The notes beneath the pieces were generated by a model, which saw only the letters and a list, made by a program, of their open reading frames with translations, had not been told where the DNA came from and did not search any database. DNA of 64,000 nt, taken from Scortum barcoo. Lineage: Eukaryota > Chordata > Actinopteri > Centrarchiformes > Terapontidae. Each line of letters starts with the position of its first letter. Within the stretch, counting starts at the first letter, position 1. Positions 10,381-23,500 of this stretch are shown here, piece after piece. The translations under genes were made by a program, and so were the position numbers. Where the stretch lies: NCBI GenBank assembly GCA_023238725.1, contig CM041538.1, positions 8,616,880-8,680,879 on the forward strand, in the 5' to 3' direction.

Positions 10381-13300
10381 GTAAACGGGAGATATGTGTT
10401 TATTTGTGTTTTTTTTTTTAAATGTATTATTTGCTTTTTGTTTGCGTAAAACTGCGAGGTGCCTCTTCCGAGCTGGAGTGGCACAAACAGGACGAACAGA
10501 AACAGGCCTGGAAACGCCAGAAATAAAACGACCACAGAGGGAAACTTTGCTGACAGAGATTTGAGGAGTTTTAGGAAACAATGAGCTGCAGTGCGCTTTG
10601 AAGTCAGGACGCACACATGTGATGTGATCAACGCGCCGGAGCTTAGCTGTTCCGGGGCGGCTCGTTTCACACCCTTTTATTCTGATTATCGATCTCATGT
10701 GTGCTTAAGCAGATTGTTTGAGCCACCTATCAGCCATTTCGTTTTACCTGGGGGTGAGAGGTGTGGATGAGCTGTCACCCTGCAGGGATCACCACCAGCA
10801 CTCAGCATTATTGGCTGTGTTTGTCCTCCATGTGTAACTTCAGCTTCATGTGTTGGACCTATATGTGAGCCCAGCCTGCTCGTAAAGATGGACATGTGTC
10901 TTTGTGCAGGTGCAAAGTCAGTTTGTTAATGCAGCTGCCTCCCTGTGTGTGTGTGAGGATCTGCTAAAAAAGGTCTCCTGATCATGAACAGCATGAATAA
11001 ATCAATTTTTCTCTCAGTTGGCTGCAGCCCACAGGCCAACTTAGTACATCAGCCCGTGGACCTGAGGAGGACTGATGCTGTTAATGAGGAAATGCAAACA
11101 ATCAGCAGACCGTGAGGACAGAGACACTGTGGTCTTTCACCAGCAGCAGCCTGCACCCAGCCCTTATTTTCATTACCAGTTATTTTGTTTTGTGATTTGA
11201 TTGTTTTTCAGGAACTGATGTGAAAAATGGCCATTTCAAGTTTCCCAAAAGCAGCTCGGCGTCTGATGTCTTCAGATTGCTCCAGATGTTCGACCTTCAG
11301 TCCAAAAGCCCCAAATATTCAGTTTACATACAAAGGAGGAGTCCAAATAGTTGTAGATGATGTTTTCTGTCACAGACTAGTTGATTAATTGTTTGAGCTC
11401 AGACTGCAGCTGAATGTTGTATTAGAGGAGAGATGGATTGTGCTTTCCTGTCCTTTTCTTTCTCCCTTGGGACCAAACACCCATTTTTCTAGTACATAAT
11501 CCTGTAATTTAGATGAGTTTAACCACATATTAAATCTTAGAAATGTTAATGGATCATTGATTTTAAAGCAGAAGTGGTTCATAGTTGATTCATCGATTAA
11601 ATGAATTAAAGTGGTAATTTGATGCTTGATGCATCAACAAGAATTTTCTGATAGTAAACTGAAAATCTGTTTTTTTTCTATTTAAATGTAACCATCAGCC
11701 GATCAATTGATTAGTTCCTGAGTCTCACCCTCTCAATTCTGTCATGTTGTGATAATAAATTGTGTATTGGGCTTTAGGACATTTTTTACTATTTTCTGGC
11801 AACAGTTAATCGATGGATTGAGAAAATAATCAGCAGATTAATTGATAGGTAAAATAATGGTCTCTGGTCGATTATATTGATTAGATACTATGTGAACCCA
11901 GTACGAGCAGTATTTTGCCATCTCCATCGTGCAGAGCTGCGTTGAGTCGCCAAATGGCAGGATGTGCTGGCTGCTGCAGGGTGTAAGGGGGGTGCTTAGC
12001 ACTTCAGAGGCAGAGGCGCTCACAGGCCCTGAACACAGAGGCGAGGCAGCGGGGGGGCCCTGCCCCCAAATGGTGTTTCATCTTCTCTTCTTCCACACTG
12101 AGCTGCCTTCATCCCGGCTCTGGGAGCCGGCTTTGAGGGCTTCCTCTGATCCCTCTGGATCTTATTCCTGTTTTTTCCATCATTTTCTCTGCCGTTTGTG
12201 TCACTCTCTCCTTTCTGTTCTGTATTATTCTTCTTTTCTGCTCTTGCTGGTGCACACAGAAAGAAATGAATCACTCGTCTTTTACTCTCCGTCCAGTTCC
12301 TTCTGTTTTTCTCACACATCACAGTGAAGCTGTTCAGCTGCAAAGATGTAATTAATGTGCAGTAATTTGGGCTTTTGTCATCTCCCCTCTGATTTCATAC
12401 AGGCCCTTCAGATTATTTATGGAGATATGCATTCAGCACCGTTGCCCTGTATCGTGGGAGAGCAGTTTCCAGGCTCTCATGTTGTTGTACAAGCTGTGAA
12501 AATCTGACTTGGCGTGAACCTTAATGTGATTTTGATTGAAGCGGCACATTTTGTGGATTTGTCAGAGCGCTTTTCCACCAATGTAAGAGATACGTGTCCA
12601 GAAAAAACAGTCTGCATCTGCCCGTGAAAACAACTGCAGGAATCTGTTGGCCGTGCTGTCAGTGTGGACACCTGCTCTGATGCTCAGATGTGGCCGACCT
12701 GCAGTCTGCAGGTGTGTCAGCTGAACTAGATTTCACTTTATCTTTCAGTCTCTTTGGCTCTCTTTTTCTTCTTTCCCCTGTGCAGTGAAGAAGGCGATTA
12801 GTTTTTACCCAAACGGCACCACTGACTTGAATGTGACTTCTGATTTCCGACATCATTGTCTCTCTGAGGAATATTTTGGGGGTGCACAGACACATCAACA
12901 TGTGAAGATCACGCTGTGCAATGTCGGAGAAGATCTGAAGCTTTTGTTATCAAGTGAGCGTCTCAGCATCTCCATTTAAACCGTAATTCTAGTCCTCTCT
13001 ACTCCACCCCTCATTCTCTGGCAGATGTGTAATTTGAGGCTTGCCTTGTCAGTGCATCTGAGTCACTGGGTCAACCTTGTTCAATCTGTCATTGAGCCGC
13101 TCAATTATCAGGGGACACAAGGGCGTACAGTTGACTCTCTGTAAGTTGACGGATCAACTTTTCTGTTTTTTCACATTGGTGCAATTCCCTGGGAAGTTTT
13201 AAAGTGGTTACTTTTTATTTTTTAAGTATTCTGCCATAATTACCACACTCAGTTTAGCTTGTTTTAATGAGATCAGCTGATCTCAGGCTGATTATTTTAA

Positions 13301-16300
13301 GTACAGACACTGACTGAGCTTTATTCTCGTTATTTACCAGTCTGTATATAATTTCCTCGATTGTTTCATCATCGGGTTAATCTGTGAATTGTCATCATGC
13401 CCGTCCAAACTTTCTCAGAGCCAAAGACGACACCTTCAGATGTTTTATTCTGTCAGACCAGCCAAGTCCAACCAGTTCAAACCCCAAAGAAATACAGTTT
13501 CCTGTCATATCTGACATCGCTCTTAAAAGCAGCAAGTCCTCAAATTTGAGAAGCCAACACCAGTGAACGTCTGACATTTTTATTTGAAGAATGACTGGAA
13601 CAATTCATCAAGTATCCAGGTAATTGCCAACAGAGCTTCTCTCAGCTGACTAATGTTTTCAGCTCCATTTTTGACGAGTTCATAAAAGTGTGATTATAAT
13701 TATCAGCTTTTATACAGTGTCTGGTTTTGAGACATGTTTCACTTTTCCTACATTGGTGTATGTAGTATCTTGGTTAGTGTCTTCAGTACAAGTTACCTGT
13801 TGTAGCTGTTGGTCAGTACAGCACTCAGTGTCCATCATTTTCCCATCGTTCTACATATGACAGTTTCCTCGTACTGAAAGAGTTATTTATTTTAAACGCT
13901 ATTTTGTGTGGCTCTTGCCGGTTTGTTGCTCATGCACACTGTTGGCTTTGTCTCTCAGGCCTTGCAGGTTCTCTGTGTATAAACCAGAGAGTTAAAGATA
14001 ATCCACCTGGAATAAGAAATCATTTTATATCATCCTAAATAATTTGTGACACTCATGGTTGCTGTGTGTTTTTTTTTTTTTTTGTGAAAGCAAACGTCTT
14101 CTTCTCTGAAAATGAGAGCATTTCATGTCAGATTTTCTGCGGCGTAAAGCGGAGAGGTTTTACATGGCAATTTGGACTTAGCCTTGGATATAAATATGAA
14201 ATTTAATCCCCCTTTCCCCATTTTCTGCGTTATTAAAACACAGACCTGTCACGTGGGCACCGTGCTCGAGCGGGGAGCAGGGCGCACATGTCCAGCCACA
14301 GTTACAGCAACACGTGCTCGACCAGTGTTGGAAAGTCGGGTTAAAGGAGTAACGAACCGGCGTGGCGTGCATAGGTTGTCACTAAGCCAAAATGAGATCA
14401 CTCCTCACTGTGCTAAAGGTCCAGTCCATTTTATTTAACTGAGAGGGTATTTATGCCCCTATGAAATTTCACTGTGTTAGTTTTAAGGGCCTTAATCCAC
14501 AGAGAAGTGTGGTTTGTTATTGAGGCTGGCTCGTCCAGTATCCCCGGCCCCCTAATTGAATATTGATAGTAATTTTGGGGCATTGGAGGTTTGTGCAGGA
14601 AAAGAGAAAATTGGGGTAGCTCCGGCACTGTCGTTAGTCTGTGATTTTCTGGATTGGGTTCGGTCCAAGGGCAACAACAAGCTGAGGGTCTATCACAGAG
14701 CCCCAGTTCCTGCTTTGCATTTTTCTTCTTACTCTGAGACGTTTTGATTCGGGCTGTATTAACATATATAAATATCATCTCTCTCTCCTCTGTCCCTCTT
14801 TGTTTCCACATGCCTTTATCTGAATCTTATTTCTCCGCTTTCCCTTAAGTCTGTCTCTCAGCTGCTTACGCTGCATTTCTTCTCTTTTTCTTCACTTTAT
14901 TTCGAGTCAGTTTGAGAGGCAGGTGGGGGAGGAGGAGGAGGAGGAGGAGGAGGGTTAGAGGATATACAGCAGGACATCAGAATTCCTGCTAGGTTCTCTG
15001 CAGCACAGCTTCAAAGCTTTCTCGCCTCTTTCTGCATCGCCTGCGTGGCTGTGCGCTCAAACAAGCAAGGTTACTACGAGCCTCGTGGGCACGTGGGACG
15101 ATTACCATCTCTCATTCGCTCTGCCTTTTTGACTGTGAGTCTGTTTTTTTTTCAGTTTCTCTGCTCAGCACCGAGCATTTTCAAGCGTGCTCCTTTCAAT
15201 TAATAATACGAAGCTAAATTTATGTATGAACTGCCGCATATCCAGTCTGATGTGCTGTGGGAAACCTGTATAACTCTGTGAAAGGAGAGCTCAACACTCC
15301 CAACCCATGAACAAATGAACCACGGGTGTCAAATCTAAGCACATTATGCACTTGTATCGTTGGGGATATCACTGGACTCCTTTTTGTTTGTCTTTCTGCT
15401 TTAGTGTCTGCAAAGGTATTTATTCTGGTGCTGATGAACTGGGGGCAGGTTTTTAGGATTTCTTTTATCAATGTGCTTCCACCTCTAAAATCTAAAACCT
15501 GTAGGAAAAGCATTAATCGTATCAAAAACGCAAATACAAAAATCGACATTATCACCTTGTGCTGCTATGTTGCTAGTTGCTATCTTTTTCTGCCGTTTGC
15601 TCTGTAGTTAGTGTTCAATGGTACAGCTGAAAATGACAATGATGAGAGCAGTGAGAGTGAAGCAAAACAATGAGTTAATAGACGGTAAAAAATGTAGAGC
15701 CGAAGGACAAATCTCTTGGTTTGTCAGTACAGTATGAGTTTATTTTATGCACTGGCAACGTGAAAGTATGAATTATACCTGCTTTAACTTTAAGTCCAGT
15801 CCAGAAAGTAAAGTCCATTTACAGGAAAAGAGGCTAAAAGCTTCCTCCAGCATATACTGAACACACTAGATAATGTGCTGTAACCCATTCACAGCAATGG
15901 CACAAACACAGTCTTCCCTCTCCACCTCTCAACGTCTGCTGTCCGGAGGTTGGAGGGATTTCTGTCTCCGTCTGTCTCTCTGTCCCCTCTCCCCTGACCT
16001 AACTTTCTCTCGTTCAGGTTGTCTGAGCAACAGGTGCTTTGCATTAGTCAGCCTCGCGTTGCGTTGCGATGGCACAATTCCTCGTTTTTAGTCCAACCAT
16101 AAATCGTGATGTGCCTCGGCGGGTTTATGAGCCGTTATGAGGCCGCGCTGAACTATCTGCACCTCTGTTCTTTTTCCATTTTAACTGTTGCCTTTTTCCA
16201 AACTGTTATTGCAGGGAACAATTTTTTTTTTACACTTCTTTGCTTTCACACACAGTTATTAGATTCTTGGTCCCAAGTTGCTGCTGATACATGAATACTT

Positions 16301-19300
16301 TATAACTCTGAGTTATAGCGTTCTGTTTGTGTGCTGCTTATTTAGTATTATATCTTTTTTACTTTTCATTTGTATCCAAGCTGAATTGAAAATGAACATG
16401 GTAGCTGATGTGATGAGCTGTTGGGTATATGTGACCTTATTTCTTATTAAACTAAACTTTTAAAGTTAAGTTGCTCAGTTCAGATTAAGAATAGTATTTC
16501 TTGAGTCAATTTTTCACAGAAAATCGTGGCTCTCGGCCAACAGCTGCAAAGTCCCAGCGCGACATCTGCGATGTTTTAAACCTTGGAATGACGAATTCTT
16601 GGCCTGTCCAAAACCCGGGGAAACAACCCAGTTCTGTCGACTATTACCTTTATCATCCCGTCACAGTGCAGGAGAGAACTGAGCAGAGGGGAGCTGTGTG
16701 TATGTTTTGGCCTGAGTCCAGGCACCGAGAGGCTCAGGCCCCCCTTTGTATCCAACCCCTCTGCTCCGCCGTGTCTCTGACATCCAAACTGAGCGCACAT
16801 CATACACGGTGAAGTCCCATGGTGTGTTGGATGGAACCGGGAATGAAGTGCTGCTGTCAGATAGAAACCTTGTCGCTTCTGGATTTAAGAAAAAGGAACA
16901 AACAACAACCGTATATCCAATTTGTCCATCTTAAATATTTGAATTTATACAAGTTGTCCTGTCTTGGTTTAACAGACTTTGGGGATGTTGAAATGTGACT
17001 GAGAACATCCTGCTCTGTCTTTTTAAGTTGTGTTTTAGGCTACATTACAGTTATCTCCCAGTAGCTCAACTTCTAGACATTCGTGAAAGTATAAAAGAAT
17101 CTGAACCCCTTCATGGTCGATCAATGTGGGTCTGAACTGGTCCTCAGAAGACCAGTACTGGACTGACTGACTGCTATCAAAGCTTAAGGCATGTCAGATT
17201 CCAGTGTGTTTGTACCTCTTCTATTATATTCTCATATGCCGCTGAGTTTTTACAGATGTGCGCCCGACTATTCTCGCAAACAGCCTAGAATGAAAACGAT
17301 TGATTTTTATCTCGTCTTTAATGCTGGGCGATGGCTCGAATTCATTTGATTCAGTTTTTAGTTTTTGTAATCCGTGTGAACGATTAGGGTGCTTTTATGG
17401 ATGTTAGCTGGCTACATTCACCGTTTTGAGTCATGGCAGACTGTGGTGGTTCTGCTGTGTCCAGTCCGTCCCCGCCTGCTGGGTCATTAACGTTAGCTAA
17501 CTACAGGATACCAGGCCGATGTGTCCTCAGGAAACGCAAACAAGAGGAGCAGGTGAATTAGTGAACAGATGAATTGATTGCTGAAACTGATTATTGAAGT
17601 GGATATCCGTGCACTGATTAGTTGAAGCCTCTGGTACTGACAGTCTGTAGCTGTGTGGGATAATCTGTGTTTCATGAATATGCCTTAATTCAAGATTTAT
17701 TTGTCATTGTACATGGAGTCAATGAATGTCTTCACAGGCTTCCTGTATTTTATAGTATACAAAATAAAATGTGAAACTAAAATAAGATAAAATAGAATAG
17801 AAATAGAAATATAGATGTGCTGAAGTGGTGGTGAAATAGAGGTGTAAAAAAGTTGTGTGTGTGTATATATGTATATATATGTGTGTTTATGTACATATGT
17901 GTATACATATGTATATGTGTGTATACATATATATATGTGTGTGTGTGTATGACAAAACAATATAACAAAATGAAAGGATCTAAAAAATCTATATTAAATA
18001 GTGGGTAAAGTGACAAAAGTGACAGCCTTGCAGGTGGCGCAGTTATTTTCTTATTCTTGCTCAGCTATCTTGCAAATGAAGTCCCAAAAAACAAATGTTT
18101 CAGTTCTGCACTTTTGTGAAAGAAGAAAAAGATTCAAATCATGAATCAACCCCAGGTTTGAAAATAAATTGAGTTCATTCTTTGGCCATATAAAAATGTG
18201 CCTTTTTTATAGTGATGTGCACCGTTCAGCTGCAGGCAGTGAAATTTCCCATTCAGATTTTATTTTGACCCAGTCTTGTCTATTTGGAAGAGTTGTCCAA
18301 ATTACCTCCACAGAGCCCTGAACAGACATCATGTTTCATTTAATCTTTATTCTAATCTACCTGCAGCCCTCTTCCATATCGAACTTTGTGCTTAGAAGCC
18401 TGCTGGAAGAGAGATATGGGGAGAAAAACACTTTCAGGGATGTGGGTTTGTTTTTCCTCTAGAAGTTTTGGACAACACGACTCCCATTCATTTCAATCAG
18501 ATCCCTTTAATTTTTTTTTTCCTGTGTAAGTACAGCCTAGTGCACTGTCTCTTGGCTCCTGCTGGGCTGCGGTCAGGATGGAGCATAAAACTGATGTTCT
18601 TCCCCTTCTGCACCAGCTGTTGTGGTTTAAATCTGTCTGTACTGTCGTGGCCAGATCATTTATCTGACCGCTTTTTGATCTGCTTCCCACATCTCCCAGT
18701 TGAAGAAGGCCTCTCTCTGTTTGGCCTTGACTGAAATTGGTTTTCCAGTGATTTGCTGCCTCCTCAGCCTTCGTTTTTTTGTGTCTGCTTTTTGCTTGGT
18801 CTAAATCTCTCCCTGCTTGTATCTCGTTTTGCCCTGCCCCACAATGCTAAGCTCCTGTTAAGAATCTAGACTGAGCATTTCTGTGGCTTCTACCTAAGTG
18901 CCCTGTAGTTAAACATGGTCAGATTAGGGAAAATAATTTTTTTTTTCAGTTGCAAACATCCCGCCGCTATCGGTTTTACCTGAGATAAACACCGGGATGC
19001 CAAACTGCTGGTGTGCACGCGTGCAGAGACGCACCTGTGTTATAATGACATGTCAAGCCAAAAGAATGAGTTAATTAGTGGAACTGATCAGAAATTGTCT
19101 GGATTATTAATTGGGTCAGTCTTTTTGAAAGAAAGAAAAACAGATACTCTGTCTTAAATGTGAAGATTTGCTTTCGTTTGTCTGTTTTGGCCGGGCGACC
19201 GATAATGAACGTCATCGTTAGCCGCAGCCGCAGTCATGTCAGATGTTGGCGCTTGAACGAAGGTTTTGACAGTTCACAAAGGCGGGTTTTTTGATTCCCA

Positions 19301-20047
19301 AGATTCAAGTTATTTTTTTGGTCCACCTCCCATTTACTTTGGTCTTGCTCGCTTTGCTCCCTTTTCATTATTCTATGTAGAACTGCAGCTAATTATTATT
19401 TTAAATCTGAGGGCTATTTTCCATGAGGCTGTTCTTTCTGTAGACTGTAAAATGTCAAAGAAAATAATGGAAAAATATATTAATTGGTACTTGAAGTTAG
19501 ATCCTGACGAGTTAAAACTTTATGAACAGAGTTATTTATCATAAAATTATTTTCTGCTTGCTCTCAGTTTTTTTCTTTAGACATGCAACTAATGATTGTT
19601 ATCGTTATTAATTAATCACAAGTTACAATCAATGAGTAAAACAAGACATCACATACACAACCCAAAAAGATATTACCTTTATAATGACATAAGAAAGAGA
19701 ATATTTTTTGTTTAAGTTTCATAAACTAGCCTTGTGATTAATCGATAATCAACATCTGTCTGTGAATTTTCTTTCTAATGATTAATCAACTAATCAGCAC
19801 TCACTTTTTGCGCGTTAAAGTGGGTCCAGTACATCAGTGGCTGAGCCCCCCAGGTTTTCAGTGAAAGTAGCTAACACTTTCCTCTGCTTATTAAACAGGA
19901 GAACTAATTAACTGGCTGTGTTTAATCAGCTCATTCTCACTTTTTTTTTTAATGATTCTCCCTCTCTCTATTACCTCTCTCACTCTTTATCTCCCATTCA
20001 CTGTCACCCCTCTGCCTTTCTTTACACAGCCTCACACACACACTTTG

Positions 20048-20124
<77 letters not shown>

Positions 20125-20499
20125 CGATAACAAATGCACTCAGTGAGAGAGAGAAAGGGATCTTTATTTGTGATCCAGGCTTTGTCTTTTTTTTCTCTCC
20201 AGATTCCTGCCAGTGTTACTTAGTTAGCTCCAACAAGGGCTGACCTGGCAGTGTGAGCCGAGGGACCCCAGGCCACCCCTTAGCAAGTCAGTCCCTTCAC
20301 TCGCCACAATGGGCAAGACTCAAAATGAACTCTCCGTGAAAGAGAGAAAGAGGGAAAAGGGAAGGGGGTGGGGGCTTGTCATGAAGGCAAGGGGGCAGCG
20401 AGCAAAATACCCGATTTGGGAGGGCAAGGAGAGTAGAGGGACAAGCCCTGCACCCCCCCCAGACACCATACATTTGTAAGGCCCCCATCCCCCTCACAG

Positions 20500-20542
<43 letters not shown>

Positions 20543-23500
20543 CAGCAGAAGAGGCTTTGCATTTTCGATGAGGAGAGAGTTGGAGCTCCTAGTGTGGAGA
20601 AGCAGATCAGACTGTTTTTCATGCCTCTTTTCTCTCGATCTGGTTATGTCTCTCTCTCGCTCTCGCTCTCTCTCTCTCTCAGGGCTCTGTGCTGCATACA
20701 GAAACGCTCCGTAAACCGTTAAGAAACACTGTTTCCAAAGTTGTCACAAATTTTCATCCATGTTTTTATGCCTGTCTGCAGTGTTTTTGTGTTTGGATGG
20801 GTGCGTTTTTGGGGCATAGATATGACTGTAAATACATGTCACAGTAGGATTTTGGGGTGTTAAGAGTGTGTGTAGGGATGGGATGGGGGGTGGGGTGCTA
20901 AAATAGGTGCAGGGGGTAGGAATGAAAGAAGACTGGAAGACATTGTGTGCAGCAGTGGCAGCAAAGTAATGGTAGGTCGTGATACACACACACACACACA
21001 CACAGGCACATTCACCGCAGTTTGCATCTTTCTCTCCGACGCGTAGGAATTGCACGGCGCACCTCCAGCTCTGAGGTCACGGGGTTGCCGAGGTCAGCTC
21101 AGTTAGTCTAACTTTTCTCCTCACGACCATTCACAAACACAATGACCTCTGCCAGCCAGTAATGATTAACACCAAATGTACAGTCTCCGCTGCGTCACTT
21201 CAGTAGCTGCTGAGATTTCAAGTTTAATCAGTAGGAATGTTTACACACACCCCTTCATGCTTTGTAGTACTATTTTTTTTTTTTTTTTACATAATGCGCA
21301 CTCTGAATTGTGGATTAGTTTCTCAGAAAACTGGGTGAACGCCGGTGCACCAAATTAAAGGCAGAGACTGCTTTTGAACACTTGCAGATTTAGAGTCGCA
21401 GCCTATGATGTCGCTGAAATATTACTTGCATGAGCTAGAAAGCGTAGGTTTGCAAATGTCTGCCTCCAACCATTTTTAATAATAAGGTTCGTGGGCTCTT
21501 GGGTAAACACTTGCATTGCCGACTGCGGCGTCACCGGGCTGCTTCCAGACGTCAACGGATGCAAACATTGTAAGGGAGTTAAAACTACTCATCGATGAAG
21601 ATTAGCACAGCTTAGCATAGAGAATGAAAGCAAGGGGGAAGAGCTACCCTGGCTTTGCAGCTTCTGTGGTTTGTGTCCTTTCATACTGCACCTTAATGAT
21701 ATTAAAAGAAGGTTGATAAATGAAGGAAAAAAAAAACATTGTCATCCCCCGTTTCTCTGTTTCTTTTGGTTTTTCTGCGTGCCTCGAGGTCTTGTCAGCA
21801 GTCCGGCCACACGCTGCCTGCACTACAGTTTCTCCTTTGTCTATCTCCTCCACCATCTTCATTTTCTCATCTTCTCCGTTCCCCGTTCCTATTTCTCTGT
21901 GTAATTGTGTCCGTGGGTGGTGGAGGTGGTGTGTGATGCCGCCCCGTGCCTTTTTGTCTTCTCCCGGCGCGTCGCCTTTGAAGAAAAGTCAGGAAGTGAC
22001 CTGGGCTAATGAGTTGAACTCTGGACTTTCTGCTCCTGCCTCTGTAAGACGAGGCCGATCGGAAGATGAAAAGAGGCGCAGTGTTTTTTATTCTCGTGGA
22101 GAAAATGGCAAGGGGGAGAATGTGATACAGCTTGCTAATTAGGAGGCAGGGAGGAGTGTCGGGTCTTTTGAGCGCGAGATGAAAAAACAGGGTAGACGGC
22201 TTCAGACACGCTCGACGTTCCGAACACGTGTAAACACCTGAAGTCGCACTTTTACACCATCGGCGTCTCTACCTATGCCAACACAAACCTCACGTAAACA
22301 CCAACTCGTAGAAAGCTACACGTATGGAGCGGCTGCAGCTGTGTTTAGCTATCAGTGTCCCCGAACTCGGCTGCGCGTCTGCCAGAGCGAGCGGCTTATT
22401 TGATCTGGACTGACTCATAAGTAATGGAAGACGAACATTACAAAAGCTAAACAGGCTCGGGCTTTTTAACACTGAAACGTTACTCCAGATCACACAAGAG
22501 TACAGCTCGCGTTTCCCGGGCCGTGATGAAGAAAAGGTCCTCTTTTTACAAAATCTGCTTTCAGTCTTCGTCTCTGTGGAACCCCAACGTAATTCTGACA
22601 TAGTTAATATCAACGCAGAAAAGCATAAAAACACGCCACCATCGCACCGCCTCAGCTTTCGAAGTGCGTGGGCATGTTTTTGACTCGAGACTGCAACAAC
22701 TCGCCACTAAGCATTACAGTGGACATTTCCTCCCCATTGGGAAGTCAGTCCAGCAGAGAGCAGAGCTCATTTCGGTCAGACACGAGTCCTTAGGTTTTCA
22801 GTGTATTCAGCTCAGTGCCCAAATGATAACACATAATGTGTCACGCTGAGTCCCGGGCTCATAAAAGCATATTGCTCTCGTTGCGTACGGACCATCTTGA
22901 AATCATCTCGCAGCACATTTTCCATCATTTTGGCTTCTCGTTCAAGAAACTTCTCCAGTTTTCGCATGACTTTTCTCTCTGGCTGTCTCGGTGTGTGTGT
23001 GTGCAGGGTTCTCTTTGTGGCGCCTCCGGTTTGATTTCACTGCTAAGCTATGAAAACCTATTGGTTGTTTGGTTAGATAGACAGATAGGGTCTGTGTGTT
23101 AACCTGTTGGTTCACACAGTGGGCTTCCTGTGTAGACGGGCAGTTAATCCATTATTTCTTTCTCTTAAACCAGCTGTTGGTGCAGTCTAAAAAGGTGGTG
23201 CTGCTCGCATACCACGTCTATTTGATATTGGATTTTTAGGGAAAAATCTGTAGCACCATGTGACTTTATGTTTCTGGCAGCAACATCAGTTCATCACCTG
23301 TCTCCTATCCAAAAGAACCTTGTCATTGTGTGTGTGTGTGTGTGTGTGCGCATTCCTGTCCAGACTGAAGTCCGAACCAGTCGTTGAGCTCTAATGTTCA
23401 TCCAACGGTATAGCAGCCTGCTCTGTCTCACTACTTAAGCATTCATTTGTGTTTTTCTTCAGCAGAAGCCCAGTTAAGTCTTTCTACAAGAAACCTAAAT

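Noticed and set aside
18468..18734. An 88-codon open frame with hydrophobic segments
   Set aside because: There is no recognisable family, start context or splice support, and the length is ordinary for AT-rich intronic DNA.
21720..22142. A 140-codon open frame overlapping two others
   Set aside because: Its composition is low-complexity Ser/Arg/Lys with no domain, and it runs into the CpG-dense patch. It is probably chance.
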